Shown here: piece after piece, positions 8,570-17,417 of the stretch
Layout of the letters: every line of letters begins with the position of its first letter
Numbering within the stretch: position 1 is the stretch's first letter
Assembly (NCBI GenBank): GCA_044463945.1
Contig: JBIQLW010000005.1
Coordinates: forward strand, 62,001 to 126,000
From: 62-47 sp044463945
Lineage (GTDB): Bacteria; Pseudomonadota; Alphaproteobacteria; Rhizobiales; Xanthobacteraceae
Reading direction: 5' to 3'
Length of the DNA: 64,000 nt
Made by a program: the position numbers and the translations under genes
Notes under the pieces: generated by a model
What the model saw: the letters and a program-made list of their open reading frames with translations, nothing else
What the model was told of the DNA's origin: nothing
The model's database searches: none

Positions 8570-8673
8570 CGTCATCGTCCGCGAAGGCGGACGATGCAGT
8601 ACTCCGGGACGTGCGTGAAGGAAATCAGGCGCGGCATCGCGCACTGGATACTCCGCCTTCGCGGAGTATGACG
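8570..8673. repeat. MITE-like element with palindromic terminal inverted repeats
   Basis: The two ends are imperfect inverted copies of one another: CGTCAT-N2-TCCGCGAAGGCGGA-N2-AT on the left and its complement on the right. Each end is itself a small hairpin. The whole is about 104 bases with no open frame. The left flank (GTCTGAC, then GAAACGAGGCGTC) recurs near 11115, so this is a family of related intergenic elements. No transposase is present. Confidence 0.65.
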
Positions 8674-8701
8674 ATTTTCGTGTCGCGCACTCTCCCGCCC
8701 C

Positions 8702-9907
8702 TCAGCCGCTGCGCACCTGCCGGAACGGGATGTTGCGATCCACCTCCATTTCCTTCGGCAGCCCGAGCACGCGCTCGCCGATGATGTTGCGCTGGATCTG
8801 GTCGGTGCCGCCGCCGATCGAGGTGAAGTAGGCGTTGAACGCCAGGAAGTTGGCGTCGTCGGCGGCGGGATAATCGGCGCCGTCGAGCAGCGTTTCGGCG
8901 CCGACGATCGCGGTGCGCAGCCGCGCCTCCTCGTGCAGGATGCGCGACATCGCCAGCTTGCCGAGCGACATGATCGGCGACGAGGTGCCCTGCTCAAGGC
9001 TGGCCTTGGCGCGCGCGTTGTTGAGCGCGTTGAGCTTGCGCAGCGCCAGCGTGCCGGCGAGGTCCTGCCGCAACGCCGGATCGCCGAGCCGGCCGTACTG
9101 GCGCGCCAGCGCCACCAGATCGTCCGAGGTGGGGGAGCGGCGCGCGCCGCGCGGCCGGTCGCCCATGGTCGAGCGCTCATAGGCCAGCGCGGTTTGCAGC
9201 ACGCGCCAGCCGTTGTTGAGGCCGCCGAGGATGTTGGCGGCGGGCACCCGCGCGCCGGAGATGAAGACCTCGTTGAAGTGCGACTCGTCGGTGATCTGTC
9301 GCAGCGGGCGGACCTCGACGCCTTGCTGCTTCATCGGGAAGAAGAAGAACGTCAGGCCCTGATGCTTGGGAACGTCCCAGTCGGTGCGCGCCAGCAACAT
9401 GCCGTAGTCGGCGTGCGCCGCGCCCGAGGTCCACACCTTCTGGCCGGTGATGACGTAATCGTCGCCGTCGCGCTCGGCCCGCGTGCGCACGCCGGCGAGG
9501 TCCGATCCCGCCGCGGGCTCGCTGTAGAGCAGGCACTGGCCGATCTCGCGGGTGAGCAGGCGCGGGATCAGTTCGCGCTTCAAGGCGTCGCTGGCGAAGG
9601 CGAAGATGGTGTTGGCGGCGAGATTGCTGCGGTCCTGCCGCGCGCCGGGCGCGCCGACGCGGGCGAACTCGTCGGCGATGATGTCGCCCTGCTCCTGCGT
9701 GAGGCCGCGGCCGAACCAGTCGACGGGCCATGTCGGCACCGCCCAGCGGGCCTCTAACACGCGCCTGTTCCAGGCGATGGTGGCGGCGGACGGATTCCAG
9801 CGGTCCGGATCGGGCTGCAAGGTGCCGTCCCAGTTGGCGGCGAGCCAGTCGCGCACCTCGGCGCGAAGCGCGGCGTCGCTGGGGTCGGTGTCTTCGATCG
9901 TCGCCAT
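8702..9907 (-). CDS. Acyl-CoA dehydrogenase (subunit 2 of an adjacent pair)
   Basis: A 401-residue flavoprotein of the acyl-CoA dehydrogenase family. It has the N-terminal helical domain, the middle beta-barrel (CLLYSEPAAGSDLAGVRTRAERDGDDYVITGQKVWTSGA) that binds FAD, and the C-terminal helical domain ending GGGTDQIQRNIIGERVLGLP. It removes hydrogens from an acyl-CoA, passing electrons to ETF. The gene follows another, shorter dehydrogenase by only 3 bases; such pairs often form alpha2-beta2 enzymes for branched or ring-containing substrates, as with FadE pairs of actinobacteria. The substrate is unknown. Confidence 0.92.
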   Translation of the reverse strand: MATIEDTDPSDAALRAEVRDWLAANWDGTLQPDPDRWNPSAATIAWNRRVLEARWAVPTWPVDWFGRGLTQEQGDIIADEFARVGAPGARQDRSNLAANTIFAFASDALKRELIPRLLTREIGQCLLYSEPAAGSDLAGVRTRAERDGDDYVITGQKVWTSGAAHADYGMLLARTDWDVPKHQGLTFFFFPMKQQGVEVRPLRQITDESHFNEVFISGARVPAANILGGLNNGWRVLQTALAYERSTMGDRPRGARRSPTSDDLVALARQYGRLGDPALRQDLAGTLALRKLNALNNARAKASLEQGTSSPIMSLGKLAMSRILHEEARLRTAIVGAETLLDGADYPAADDANFLAFNAYFTSIGGGTDQIQRNIIGERVLGLPKEMEVDRNIPFRQVRSG

Positions 9908-9910
9908 GGC

Positions 9911-11020
9911 TCAGGCTCCCAGTTGGGTGAGGTAGCGTTCGCGGTAGACCTGCGGCTGCCCGAACAGTTGGGCGTAGGCGCGGGCGCGGCGAAGGTAGAG
10001 ATGCGCCGGGTGCTCCCAGGTGAAGGCGATGCCGCCGTGCATCTGGATCGCGGTGGCGGCGACCTTCGAGAAGGCTTCGGCGCAGGCGAAGCCCGCGAGG
10101 CTGACGGCTTCCTCGGCGGCGCTGGTCCCGGCGGCCAGTTGCTCGGCGGCGTAGCGCGCCGCCGACGTCGAGGATTCGACTTCGATCAAGAGGTCCGCCG
10201 CCATGTGCTTGATGGCCTGAAAGCCGCCGATCGGGCGGCCGAACTGGATGCGGCTCCTGGCATAGTCGATGGTCATGTCGAAGATGCGCCGCGCGCCTCC
10301 GGCCTGCTCGCCGGCCATGGCGACCACCGCCAGATCGAGCGCGCTCTGGACGGCGGGCCAGCCGCTCCGTCCGATCTGCCGCGCCGGCGTGCCGGCAAAT
10401 TTCAGCCGCGCCAGCCGCAGCGTCCTGTCGAAGGTCGGAAGCGCGGTCCGCGTCACCCCGGCGGCGTCGGCGGCGATCTCGAACAGTCCCACATCGGTTC
10501 CGGTTTTCGCCACCACCAGCAGGAGGTTGGCGATCTGGCCGTGGGTGACGTAGGACGCGCTGCCGTCGAGTTGCGCGTGGCCGTTCACGGCTTTGGCCTC
10601 GACCGTGACGCCGTCCGGCGTCCAGGTGCCGGCGTCGCCGGTGATGGCGACGGTGGCGATGGTCGATCCGTCGGCGATGCCGGGCAACAGCCGCGCCTGC
10701 GCGTCCTTGTCGCCGCTGGCGGCAAGAAGTCCGGCGGCCAGCACGCCGCTCGACAACAGCGGCGAGCACAACAGCGCCGCGCCGGTCTGCTCCGTCACCA
10801 GTTCGAGTTCGACCGGGCCGAGCCCGGTCCCGCCGTATTCGCCGTCGATCACCAGACCGGTGATGCCGAGTTCGACGAGTTGCGCCCACAGCGCCGGATC
10901 GTAGCCGGCGGGCGTCTCCATCGTCGCGCGCACGGCGGCCTCCGAGCTTCCGTCCTCCATCAGTCGGCGCACGGCGTCGCAGATCGCGGTCCTCTCCTCG
11001 ATGGTCGAGGCTGTCGTCAT
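9911..11020 (-). CDS. Acyl-CoA dehydrogenase (subunit 1 of an adjacent pair)
   Basis: A 369-residue acyl-CoA dehydrogenase-family protein with recognisable LGITGLVIDGEYGGTGLGPVELELVTEQTG near residues 50-80 and LGPIGGFQAIKH-type helix (FGRPIGGFQAIKHMAADL). The middle domain is shorter and less conserved than in its partner, typical of the accessory subunit of heteromeric dehydrogenases. I chose ATG 11020, preceded by GAGAGGAA. The longer frame to 11158 runs through an intergenic repeat. The gene is first in a two-gene leftward operon. Confidence 0.9.
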   Translation of the reverse strand: MTTASTIEERTAICDAVRRLMEDGSSEAAVRATMETPAGYDPALWAQLVELGITGLVIDGEYGGTGLGPVELELVTEQTGAALLCSPLLSSGVLAAGLLAASGDKDAQARLLPGIADGSTIATVAITGDAGTWTPDGVTVEAKAVNGHAQLDGSASYVTHGQIANLLLVVAKTGTDVGLFEIAADAAGVTRTALPTFDRTLRLARLKFAGTPARQIGRSGWPAVQSALDLAVVAMAGEQAGGARRIFDMTIDYARSRIQFGRPIGGFQAIKHMAADLLIEVESSTSAARYAAEQLAAGTSAAEEAVSLAGFACAEAFSKVAATAIQMHGGIAFTWEHPAHLYLRRARAYAQLFGQPQVYRERYLTQLGA

Positions 11021-11354
11021 GCCCTGGTTCCTCTCTGACGCTTCCCTGGTGTCATAGACTTGCTGGTGTTCCTTCAAACCCGAAGTTTGCTGAGTAGAAA
11101 GTTTGCGAAGTGTCTGACCCGGAACGAGGCGTCGTCGTCCGCCAACGGGTCCGCGCAAAGCGCGGCCCGATGACAGGCTCCAGCGGACGATCCAGTAATC
11201 CGGGGCGGGCGCAATGAAAATCTGATTCCATATGGAATACGGATGCCCGCCTGCGCGGGCATGACGACCGTCGTCGCGGATTTGCTTCAGAAAACGAAAC
11301 TCCGGTCGGACACTCGGAATGACGGCAAGCGCCGCCGATCAAGCCGGTCATGTC
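11021..11354. other. Intergenic region holding a dispersed repeat
   Basis: These 334 bases between two leftward genes contain no supported gene. They hold a repeat (11111-11275) and the promoter region of the acyl-CoA dehydrogenase pair. Confidence 0.6.
11111..11275. repeat. Dispersed intergenic repeat related to the element at 8570
   Basis: It begins with TGTCTGACCCGGAACGAGGC and GTCGTCGTCCGC, closely matching the left flank and end of the 8551-8590 element. It then has a GC hairpin (GTCCGCGCAAAGCGCGGCC) and ends with a second palindrome, ATGCCCGC-CTGC-GCGGGCAT, followed by GACGACC. There is no open reading frame. This is probably a decayed or composite member of the same repeat family. Confidence 0.55.
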
Positions 11355-12875
11355 CTACGACGCCCCGAACTGTTTGCGCAGTTCGGTCTTCAAGACCTTG
11401 CCGGTCGCCCCGCGCGGCAGCTCGTTGAGGATTTCCAGCCGTCGCGGAAGTTTGTAGCGCGCCAGCGACGCGCCGGCGAAATCGCGCAACTGGTCGATGT
11501 CGAGACTGGCGCCCGGCTTGAGCGCGACGATCGCCGCCACCGACTCGCCCCACTTCTCGTCGGGCAGTCCGATCACCGCGACGTCGGCGATCGACGGATG
11601 CTTGAACAGCGCGCTTTCGACCTCGGCCGGATAGACGTTCTCGCCGCCCGAGATGATCATGTCCTTGACGCGGTCGCAGATGTAGAGGAAGCCCTCGGCG
11701 TCAGTATAGGCGACGTCGCCGGTCTTGAACCAGCCGTCGGCGTCGATGGCTTCGGCCGTGGCTTCCGGACGATTCCAGTATCCCGCCATGATGTTGGGGC
11801 CGCGGACCTGAACCTCGCCGCGCGCGCCGGGTTCGGTCAGCACCGCGCCGGAAGTATCGACCAGCCGGATCTCGGTGAACAGCGGCGTTCGCCCCGACGA
11901 ACCGATTTTCGATGCGGCGTATTCGGGGCCGAGGAACGTCACCATCGGCGCGGTTTCGGTGAGGCCATAGCCTTGCTGAACCGCGATGCCGCGCTGTTCG
12001 TAGGTTTGCAGCAGCGGCAGCGGGCAGGGCGCGCCGCCGCAGATCAGCATCCGCACCGAGGAGACGTCGGTCTTGGTGAAGTCCGGATGCTGGGCCATGA
12101 ACTGGAACATCGCGGGGACGCCGAACATCGTCGTTACCCGGTGCTCCGCGATCGCCATCAGCGCGGCGCCCGGATCGAAGCCGCGATGGATCACCACCTC
12201 GCCGCCCTTCTGCAACGTCACCAGCGTGGTGACGTTGAGGCCGCCGATGTGGAAGAAAGGCGCGGCGGACAGCGTCACGTCATCCTGCATCACATCGAAG
12301 TTGAAGATCGCGTTGGTGTTGTTCCACCACAGATTGCCATGGGTCAGCATCGCGCCCTTGGGCTTGCCGGTGGTGCCGGAGGTATACATGATGATGACCG
12401 GATCGTCGGGCTTGACGCGCACGCAGGCGTCGATCGGCGGCTCCGGGCCGGTGAGGGGAAGCCAGCCCTCCGCCGGGAAGGTGCAGAAGAAGTTCTTGAC
12501 GGTCGGCAGTTCGTTGCGGACGCTTTCAATCACCGGCCGGTGATGGGCGTCGACGATCAGCGTGTGCGCGCTACAATCGTTGATGATCATCGAGAGTTCG
12601 GGGCCGGTGAGGCGGAAATTCAGCGGCACGAAGATCGCGCCGAGCCGCGCGGTCGCGAACAGCGCGATCAGGAATTCGGGCTGGTTGAAGCCGAGGAAGG
12701 CGACCCGCACGCCGGGCGCGACGCCGTGGGCGCGCAGCCGCCCCGCCAGCGCGTCGATGTCTTTGAGCAGATCGCCGTATGTCCAGCTCTTGCCCTCGAA
12801 CGACAATGCCTTGCGCTCCGGCGTGCTGCGCGCGCGCTGGCCCATCCAGTTTCCAAGTCCAATGTCCGGCTCCAT
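11355..12875 (-). CDS. Acyl-CoA synthetase (AMP-forming, class I adenylating superfamily)
   Basis: A 506-residue ligase. The P-loop-like motif IMYTSGTTGKPKG is near residue 175, YGLTETAP near 305, the hinge region CDRVKDMIISGGENVYPAEVE near 400, and the catalytic lysine in GATGKVLKTELR near the C-terminus. It activates a carboxylic acid to acyl-AMP and then acyl-CoA. It lies directly downstream of and in line with the PHA synthase cluster and upstream of the acyl-CoA dehydrogenase pair, so the set probably processes one class of acyl chain. Ribosome binding site GGGGGGAG precedes ATG 12875. Confidence 0.93.
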   Translation of the reverse strand: MEPDIGLGNWMGQRARSTPERKALSFEGKSWTYGDLLKDIDALAGRLRAHGVAPGVRVAFLGFNQPEFLIALFATARLGAIFVPLNFRLTGPELSMIINDCSAHTLIVDAHHRPVIESVRNELPTVKNFFCTFPAEGWLPLTGPEPPIDACVRVKPDDPVIIMYTSGTTGKPKGAMLTHGNLWWNNTNAIFNFDVMQDDVTLSAAPFFHIGGLNVTTLVTLQKGGEVVIHRGFDPGAALMAIAEHRVTTMFGVPAMFQFMAQHPDFTKTDVSSVRMLICGGAPCPLPLLQTYEQRGIAVQQGYGLTETAPMVTFLGPEYAASKIGSSGRTPLFTEIRLVDTSGAVLTEPGARGEVQVRGPNIMAGYWNRPEATAEAIDADGWFKTGDVAYTDAEGFLYICDRVKDMIISGGENVYPAEVESALFKHPSIADVAVIGLPDEKWGESVAAIVALKPGASLDIDQLRDFAGASLARYKLPRRLEILNELPRGATGKVLKTELRKQFGAS

Positions 12876-13003
12876 GGCTCCCCCCTTTTGTTTGTTGTCA
12901 AGAATGATCCCGATCGCGGGCGCGTCTTGCGCGTACCCGTCATTGCACAGTGTTCATGCCTCCACGGATGACGTTGTCGTGGCACGTGCGCGCGGCGCTT
13001 GCC

Positions 13004-14035
13004 TCATGTCGACCGCCTTTCCAGCCAGCGGTCGAGTTGCGGTCCCATATGCGTGACCGCGCCGGCTCCGGCGACCAGACCGGCGTGGCCGCCCGGCATG
13101 ACGATTTGGTCCTTGTCCTGTGAGCCGGCGTGCGCGACCAACGGCCCGCCGCAGGTCGGCGTGACGATATGGTCGTCCGCGGAAAGGATGTGCAGCAGCG
13201 GCACCGTGATGTCGCGCAGATCGACCGCCCGGCCGCCGATGCGCAGGGTATTGTCGTAAAGGCCGTTGTTGCGGATCAGGTCCTTGACCATCTGCCGGAA
13301 ATATTCGCCGGCCAGCGGCAGGGTTTCGGCGCTCCAGCGCGCCATCATCAGCGAGGCGCTGGCATCGACGGCGCCGCCGCTCTCGCGCGTGTCGCGTAAC
13401 CGCACCGGGGCGGCCGCGCGCAGCCGGTCGAAGCCGGCGGCGACGATGTCCGGCGGGATGATGCCGACCGTATCGACCAGCCGATCGACATCGAAACGGC
13501 GCGCATCGGTCAGGGCATGAAACAACGTCGTCTTGCGGAAGTCGATCGGGGTCGCAAGACAGACCAGATTCTTGAGCGGGCCGTCGGGATGAAGCGCCGC
13601 ATAGATCGCCGACAGCACGCCGCCCATGCAGTAGCCGACAATGCTGACGTCCTCGACGCCGCAATGCTTGCGGACCCGATCCACGCAGTCGGGGATGAAG
13701 TCGAGCACGTAGTTCTCGAATTTGAGATAGCGCTCCTCGCCGGCCGGCGGATTCCAGTCGATGACGTAGACGTCGTAGCCGCGCCCGAGCAGGAAGGCGA
13801 TCAGGCTGCGCCCGGGCGCGAGGTCGAAGATCGACGCCTTGTTGGTGGGCGCCATCACCAGCAGGAGAGGGACGCGGAAGACCTCGTCCACCGCCGGCTT
13901 GTAATGGTAAAGGCCGAGCGTGCCACGGCGATGCAGCAGGGTTCGCGGGCTCACGCCGGCGGCGGGCGTCCACGCGCCGGGGGAGCCGAAGCCCTCCGGC
14001 GCGGGATCGTTGGCCGCCTGGTTACGTAAGCCCAT
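13004..14035 (-). CDS. PHA synthase-like alpha/beta hydrolase (class III PhaC-like)
   Basis: A 343-residue protein with the PhaC lipase-like box S-I-V-G-Y-C136-M-G-G, where cysteine replaces the lipase serine. The putative triad is completed by Asp288 (ADDHIVTP) and His317 (PGGHAGL). The length matches class III synthases (about 355 residues) rather than class I (about 590). These enzymes polymerise (R)-3-hydroxyacyl-CoA into polyester at granule surfaces. The gene directly follows, 3 bases apart, a small coiled-coil protein that may be its PhaE-like partner. A neighbouring esterase and ligase fit polymer or acyl-CoA metabolism. True polymerase activity is inferred. Confidence 0.85.
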   Translation of the reverse strand: MGLRNQAANDPAPEGFGSPGAWTPAAGVSPRTLLHRRGTLGLYHYKPAVDEVFRVPLLLVMAPTNKASIFDLAPGRSLIAFLLGRGYDVYVIDWNPPAGEERYLKFENYVLDFIPDCVDRVRKHCGVEDVSIVGYCMGGVLSAIYAALHPDGPLKNLVCLATPIDFRKTTLFHALTDARRFDVDRLVDTVGIIPPDIVAAGFDRLRAAAPVRLRDTRESGGAVDASASLMMARWSAETLPLAGEYFRQMVKDLIRNNGLYDNTLRIGGRAVDLRDITVPLLHILSADDHIVTPTCGGPLVAHAGSQDKDQIVMPGGHAGLVAGAGAVTHMGPQLDRWLERRST

Positions 14036-14038
14036 GTC

Positions 14039-14407
14039 CTATCTTCTGTCGCCTTGCGCCGGAGTGGCCGCGGTGTCCGGTTGAGAGGGTTGACGGGTCC
14101 GCAGCGGACGGCTCTCCGGCGACTCCGCCGCGAGCAGCATGTCGATCTTGTGCTCCAGCCGCTGGACGGCTTCCGCGACCTCGACGACATCCTTCCGGCT
14201 CGGAAGCCGCAGCGCCTTGAAGTAGGCGTCCAGCGCCTTCTCGAAGGTCTGCTGCATCCCGGTCGACACTTGCGAGAACTGGTGCAGCGCCCGCGTGAAC
14301 TGGTCCGAACTCATGCTGGAGTTGGCGAGCGAGTTCATGCTGCCTTCGAGCTTGGTGACGACCTGCCTCCACATCTCGAACGGGTCCAGATGGACGGGGG
14401 ACGTCAT
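14039..14407 (-). CDS. Small helical partner of the PHA synthase (PhaE- or phasin-like)
   Basis: A 122-residue, mostly helical protein: residues about 15-85 are amphipathic (FEMWRQVVTKLEGSMNSLANSSMSSDQF... then TGMQQTFEKALDAYFKALRLPSRKDVVEVAEAVQRLEHKIDML). The motif LRLPSRKDVVEVAEAVQRLEHKID is typical of PhaE and phasin-related proteins, and the C-tail is Pro/Arg-rich and probably disordered. Known PhaE subunits are about 3 times longer, so this is a minimal version. It is coupled by 3 bases to the PhaC-like gene. I start at ATG 14407; an alternative at 14440 has no clear ribosome binding site. Confidence 0.72.
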   Translation of the reverse strand: MTSPVHLDPFEMWRQVVTKLEGSMNSLANSSMSSDQFTRALHQFSQVSTGMQQTFEKALDAYFKALRLPSRKDVVEVAEAVQRLEHKIDMLLAAESPESRPLRTRQPSQPDTAATPAQGDRR

Positions 14408-14473
14408 GGCGATGGCTCCGTCACGAAGTTGGCCTCGCAAGCGCCGCCGCTTGCGTGTAGCGCGGTCCCCGGA

Positions 14474-15793
14474 TCAGGGGACCTGCGCCGCGTTGGAATA
14501 GGTCTGCCGGACCGTCAGCAGGTTGAGCGAGGCGGTCACCGTGCGGCGAACGACGGCCGCCGGGACCCACCACGGGGAGAGCGCGAGGCTGAGCAGTCTC
14601 GCCGTCTCCGGCGCCAGCATCCGCGCCGTGGTGGCGTTGATCTGCCGGATCGACCGGCTCGTCATGAACGAGGCCGACACCAGATCGCGCTGCACGCGGC
14701 CGACCGGGAAGCACGCGGTCCGATCCGAAATCTCGACTGTGCAGTCCGCTGCGGCCTTGCCGCTATAGACGCGCGTCAACGACGCGCCGATCCGGCCGAG
14801 GGCGTCGCGCGCGGCGCCGATGACGGAATCGAAATTCAGGAAGCCGTGGAACTGCCCGGAATAGTGCAGCAGTTCGACCGGCACGCCCGCGGCGCGCAAT
14901 TGCGCGGCGTAGTTCAGCCCGTCGTCGCGGATCGGATCGAAGCCGGCGGTGATGATGACGGTGGGCGGCAGGCCGCTGAGATCCGGGCTGAATGCCGGCG
15001 ACAGCCACGGGTCGTTGAGGTCGCTGCCCTGCACGATCAGCGCTTCAAGGGAATCCATGAACTCGGCGGTCAGCAGATAGCCGCTGCCGTTCTCCGCCTT
15101 CGAGGGAAACTCGGCGGTCAGGTTGGTCGCCGGATAAACCAGCACCTGCGAGGCGATCGCCGGCCCGCCCCGGCGCCGCGACTCCTGCGCCACCGCCGCC
15201 GAGATATTACCGCCGGCGCTGTCGCCGCCGATCGCGAGCCGGCTCGGATCGATCCCGAGCGAGGCGCCGTGCGCGGCCACCCAGTTCAGCGCCGCGAGGA
15301 AATCCTCCCGCCCGGCGTAAAGGTCGTGCTCGGGCGCGAGCCGATAGCGCACCGCCACCACGACGGCATCGGCCGCGCGCGCGATGCCGCGGCAGATGCT
15401 CTCGCTGGTGTCGAGTCCGCCGACCACAAAGCCGCCACCGTGACACCACAAGAATCCCGGCCGCGCGCGGGACGGGCCTGCGGGCGTGTAGATGCGCAGA
15501 TCGACCGGGCCGTTGGGCGTGTCGATGCGGCGATCGACGATGGATGCCATCGGCACCCGGCGGCCGAACGTCATCGCCATCAGCCGCCACTTGCGCCGCG
15601 CCGCGGCCAGTTGCTCGCGGGTCACCGCCTCGCCGACGAACGGAGTGAGAAGGCGCAGGAACAGCTTTGCCTCGACGTCGAGCCGGTCCGCGCGCGGCGA
15701 CGCCGGCATTCCCGGTCCGTCCATGGGAACGGTCGGCACGGCCTGGACGTGCGGCACGCCGCCATGGGCGTGAGATGGTAGTGCGGCAGTCAT
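14474..15793 (-). CDS. HSL-family alpha/beta hydrolase with an unusual C-terminal extension
   Basis: A 439-residue hormone-sensitive-lipase-type esterase. The oxyanion motif is HGGG (residues 118-121), the nucleophile Ser192 is in GGDSAGGN, and Asp286 and His316 (GQFHGF) complete the triad. The catalytic domain ends near residue 343. A further ~95 residues follow, with a helical stretch (SIRQINATTARMLAPETARLLSLALSPWW) unlike ordinary members, which end soon after the histidine helix. I use ATG 15793, 6 bases after GGGGG. It is first of a leftward cluster with the PhaE-like and PhaC-like genes, so a role in short-chain or polyester ester cleavage is possible. Confidence 0.85.
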   Translation of the reverse strand: MTAALPSHAHGGVPHVQAVPTVPMDGPGMPASPRADRLDVEAKLFLRLLTPFVGEAVTREQLAAARRKWRLMAMTFGRRVPMASIVDRRIDTPNGPVDLRIYTPAGPSRARPGFLWCHGGGFVVGGLDTSESICRGIARAADAVVVAVRYRLAPEHDLYAGREDFLAALNWVAAHGASLGIDPSRLAIGGDSAGGNISAAVAQESRRRGGPAIASQVLVYPATNLTAEFPSKAENGSGYLLTAEFMDSLEALIVQGSDLNDPWLSPAFSPDLSGLPPTVIITAGFDPIRDDGLNYAAQLRAAGVPVELLHYSGQFHGFLNFDSVIGAARDALGRIGASLTRVYSGKAAADCTVEISDRTACFPVGRVQRDLVSASFMTSRSIRQINATTARMLAPETARLLSLALSPWWVPAAVVRRTVTASLNLLTVRQTYSNAAQVP

Positions 15794-16127
15794 CGGCATC
15801 CCCCAAAAAAGCAGCGTCCTCCGAAAGCGTCCCGCACGGCACTGCGGCCGGCAACGGAAACGTTTCTCATTATCCGCAAGCGCAAGGCTAATCCCTGCAC
15901 GACGGCGCCCCATCGTCGGATTCGACGATGCCGCGATCCGCGCCCGCGAACGACTATCGTGCAGGGTCTTGCGCGCCGGGGCAACCCCGATCCCGGCTTT
16001 CACGGACGAGCGTGACAGGTTCAGCGATTCAGGTTTGGCGCAGGCCGCATTCCCGATAAGGGCAGGCGTGCTAAAGGAGAGGAAGGCTGCCCCATGACGT
16101 GCGATGCACATTGGATTGGAGGGTGAG
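15794..16127. other. Divergent intergenic region with a nested inverted repeat
   Basis: No gene is seen in these 334 bases between the leftward esterase and the rightward CoA transferase. They must hold both promoters. The notable content is the nested palindrome at 15893-15966. Confidence 0.6.
15893..15966. repeat. Nested inverted repeat (cruciform-like)
   Basis: The outer arms CCCTGCACGA (15893-15902) and TCGTGCAGGG (15957-15966) are exact complements. Inside them is a second exact hairpin, CATCGTCG-GATT-CGACGATG (15911-15930). The arrangement could form a branched RNA or DNA structure. It resembles neither the short dispersed palindromes elsewhere in the window nor a standard terminator. 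Confidence 0.6.
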
Positions 16128-17291
16128 ATGAGCAGAAAACTTCCGCTGAAAGGCGTGCGCATCGCCGACATGACGACGGTGGTATTCGGGCCTTACTGCA
16201 CTCAGATCCTCGCCGATCTCGGTGCCGACGTCATCAAGGTGGAGCCGATGGAAGGCGATTCCGCCCGCAACATCGGTGTGCCGGCGAAAACGCCGTTGAT
16301 GGGGCCGGTGCATTTGCGGCTCAACCGCGGCAAGCGGTCGGTCGCCTGGGACATGAAGACCGAGGCGGGAAAGAAAGCCATCCGGCGTCTGCTGGAAACC
16401 AGCGATGTGTTCATTCACAACATCCGGCCTGAGGCCATCGACCGGCTCGGGCTGGGTTATGATGCCGTGCGCAAGCTGCGGCCCGATATCATCTACGTCC
16501 ACTGCACCGGGTTCGGACTGGGAGGTCCCTATGCCGGCCTGCAAGCCTATGACGATATCATTCAGGCCGCCTCCGGCGCGGTCTCGCTGCTGCCGCGCGT
16601 CGACGGCAATCCGCGCCCGCGCTACCTGCCAATGCTGTTCGCCGACAAGGTGTCGGGGTTGCACGCGGTCTACGCGACGCTGGCCGCGCTGTTCGCAAGA
16701 ACACGCGACGGCGAAGGCCAGCACGTCGAGGTGCCGATGTTCGAGGCCATCGCCAGCTTCAACATGCTGGAGCATCTGTGCGACGCGACCTTCGTGCCGC
16801 CGACCGGGAAATGGGGTTATCCGCGCCAGCTCGACCCGGTGCGCCAGCCGATGCGGACCAAGGACGGCTATATCTCGATCGCGCCGTATCTCGACGATCG
16901 CTGGGTGCGCTTCTTCCAGGCGGCCGGGCACCCGGAGGTGTTGCAGGAGCCGCGCTTCATTGACAAGCCGACCCGTCGCGCCAACATGACGCAAATGTAC
17001 GAGGTGGCCGAGACGATCCTGCCCGAGAAGACCACGGCGGAATGGCTCAGGATCCTGAAAGAGGCGCACGTGCCGGCGATCCATGCCAACGAGATCGGCG
17101 AAGTCGTCGACGACCCGCATTTGAAAGCGAGCGGATTGTTCAAGCAGCGCCGGCATCCGACTGAAGGCGATTACGTCGAGGTCGGGCCGCCGGTCCGCTT
17201 CGCCGGCATGGAGAGCCTAGAGCCCGGCCACGCGGCGTCGATTGGCGAACATACCGCCGAAATCAATCGTGAACTTGGGCTGGAAGACTGA
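16128..17291 (+). CDS. CaiB/BaiF family (family III) CoA transferase
   Basis: A 387-residue class III CoA transferase. It starts with the conserved LPLKGVRIADMTTVVFGPYCTQILADLGADVIKVEP and has LNRGKRSVAWD, then the catalytic-region motif LQAYDDIIQAASG, in which the aspartate forms the acyl-anhydride. It moves CoA between carboxylic acids without ATP. I chose ATG 16128 because TTGGAGGG lies just upstream; the in-frame ATG at 16104 has no such site. The gene is followed by an HSL-type hydrolase and the remnant of an acyl-CoA ligase on the same strand, probably once a single operon. Confidence 0.92.
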   Translation: MSRKLPLKGVRIADMTTVVFGPYCTQILADLGADVIKVEPMEGDSARNIGVPAKTPLMGPVHLRLNRGKRSVAWDMKTEAGKKAIRRLLETSDVFIHNIRPEAIDRLGLGYDAVRKLRPDIIYVHCTGFGLGGPYAGLQAYDDIIQAASGAVSLLPRVDGNPRPRYLPMLFADKVSGLHAVYATLAALFARTRDGEGQHVEVPMFEAIASFNMLEHLCDATFVPPTGKWGYPRQLDPVRQPMRTKDGYISIAPYLDDRWVRFFQAAGHPEVLQEPRFIDKPTRRANMTQMYEVAETILPEKTTAEWLRILKEAHVPAIHANEIGEVVDDPHLKASGLFKQRRHPTEGDYVEVGPPVRFAGMESLEPGHAASIGEHTAEINRELGLED

Positions 17292-17417
17292 GCGACCTTG
17301 ACGGGCGCGCTCGGGGACATCCTCCGGCTCATTGCGTGCAGCGAATGAGCCGCCGCGAACGATTGTTATCGATGCCGTCGATCACGATGGGCATTCAAGA
17401 CAAAAGGGACATTGATA

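Noticed and set aside
9923..12971. Long plus-strand open frames (9923-11038, 11319-12971) opposite the dehydrogenase and ligase genes
   Set aside because: Translations are Arg/Gly/His-rich with no conserved motifs, and the opposite strand encodes full, motif-complete enzymes.
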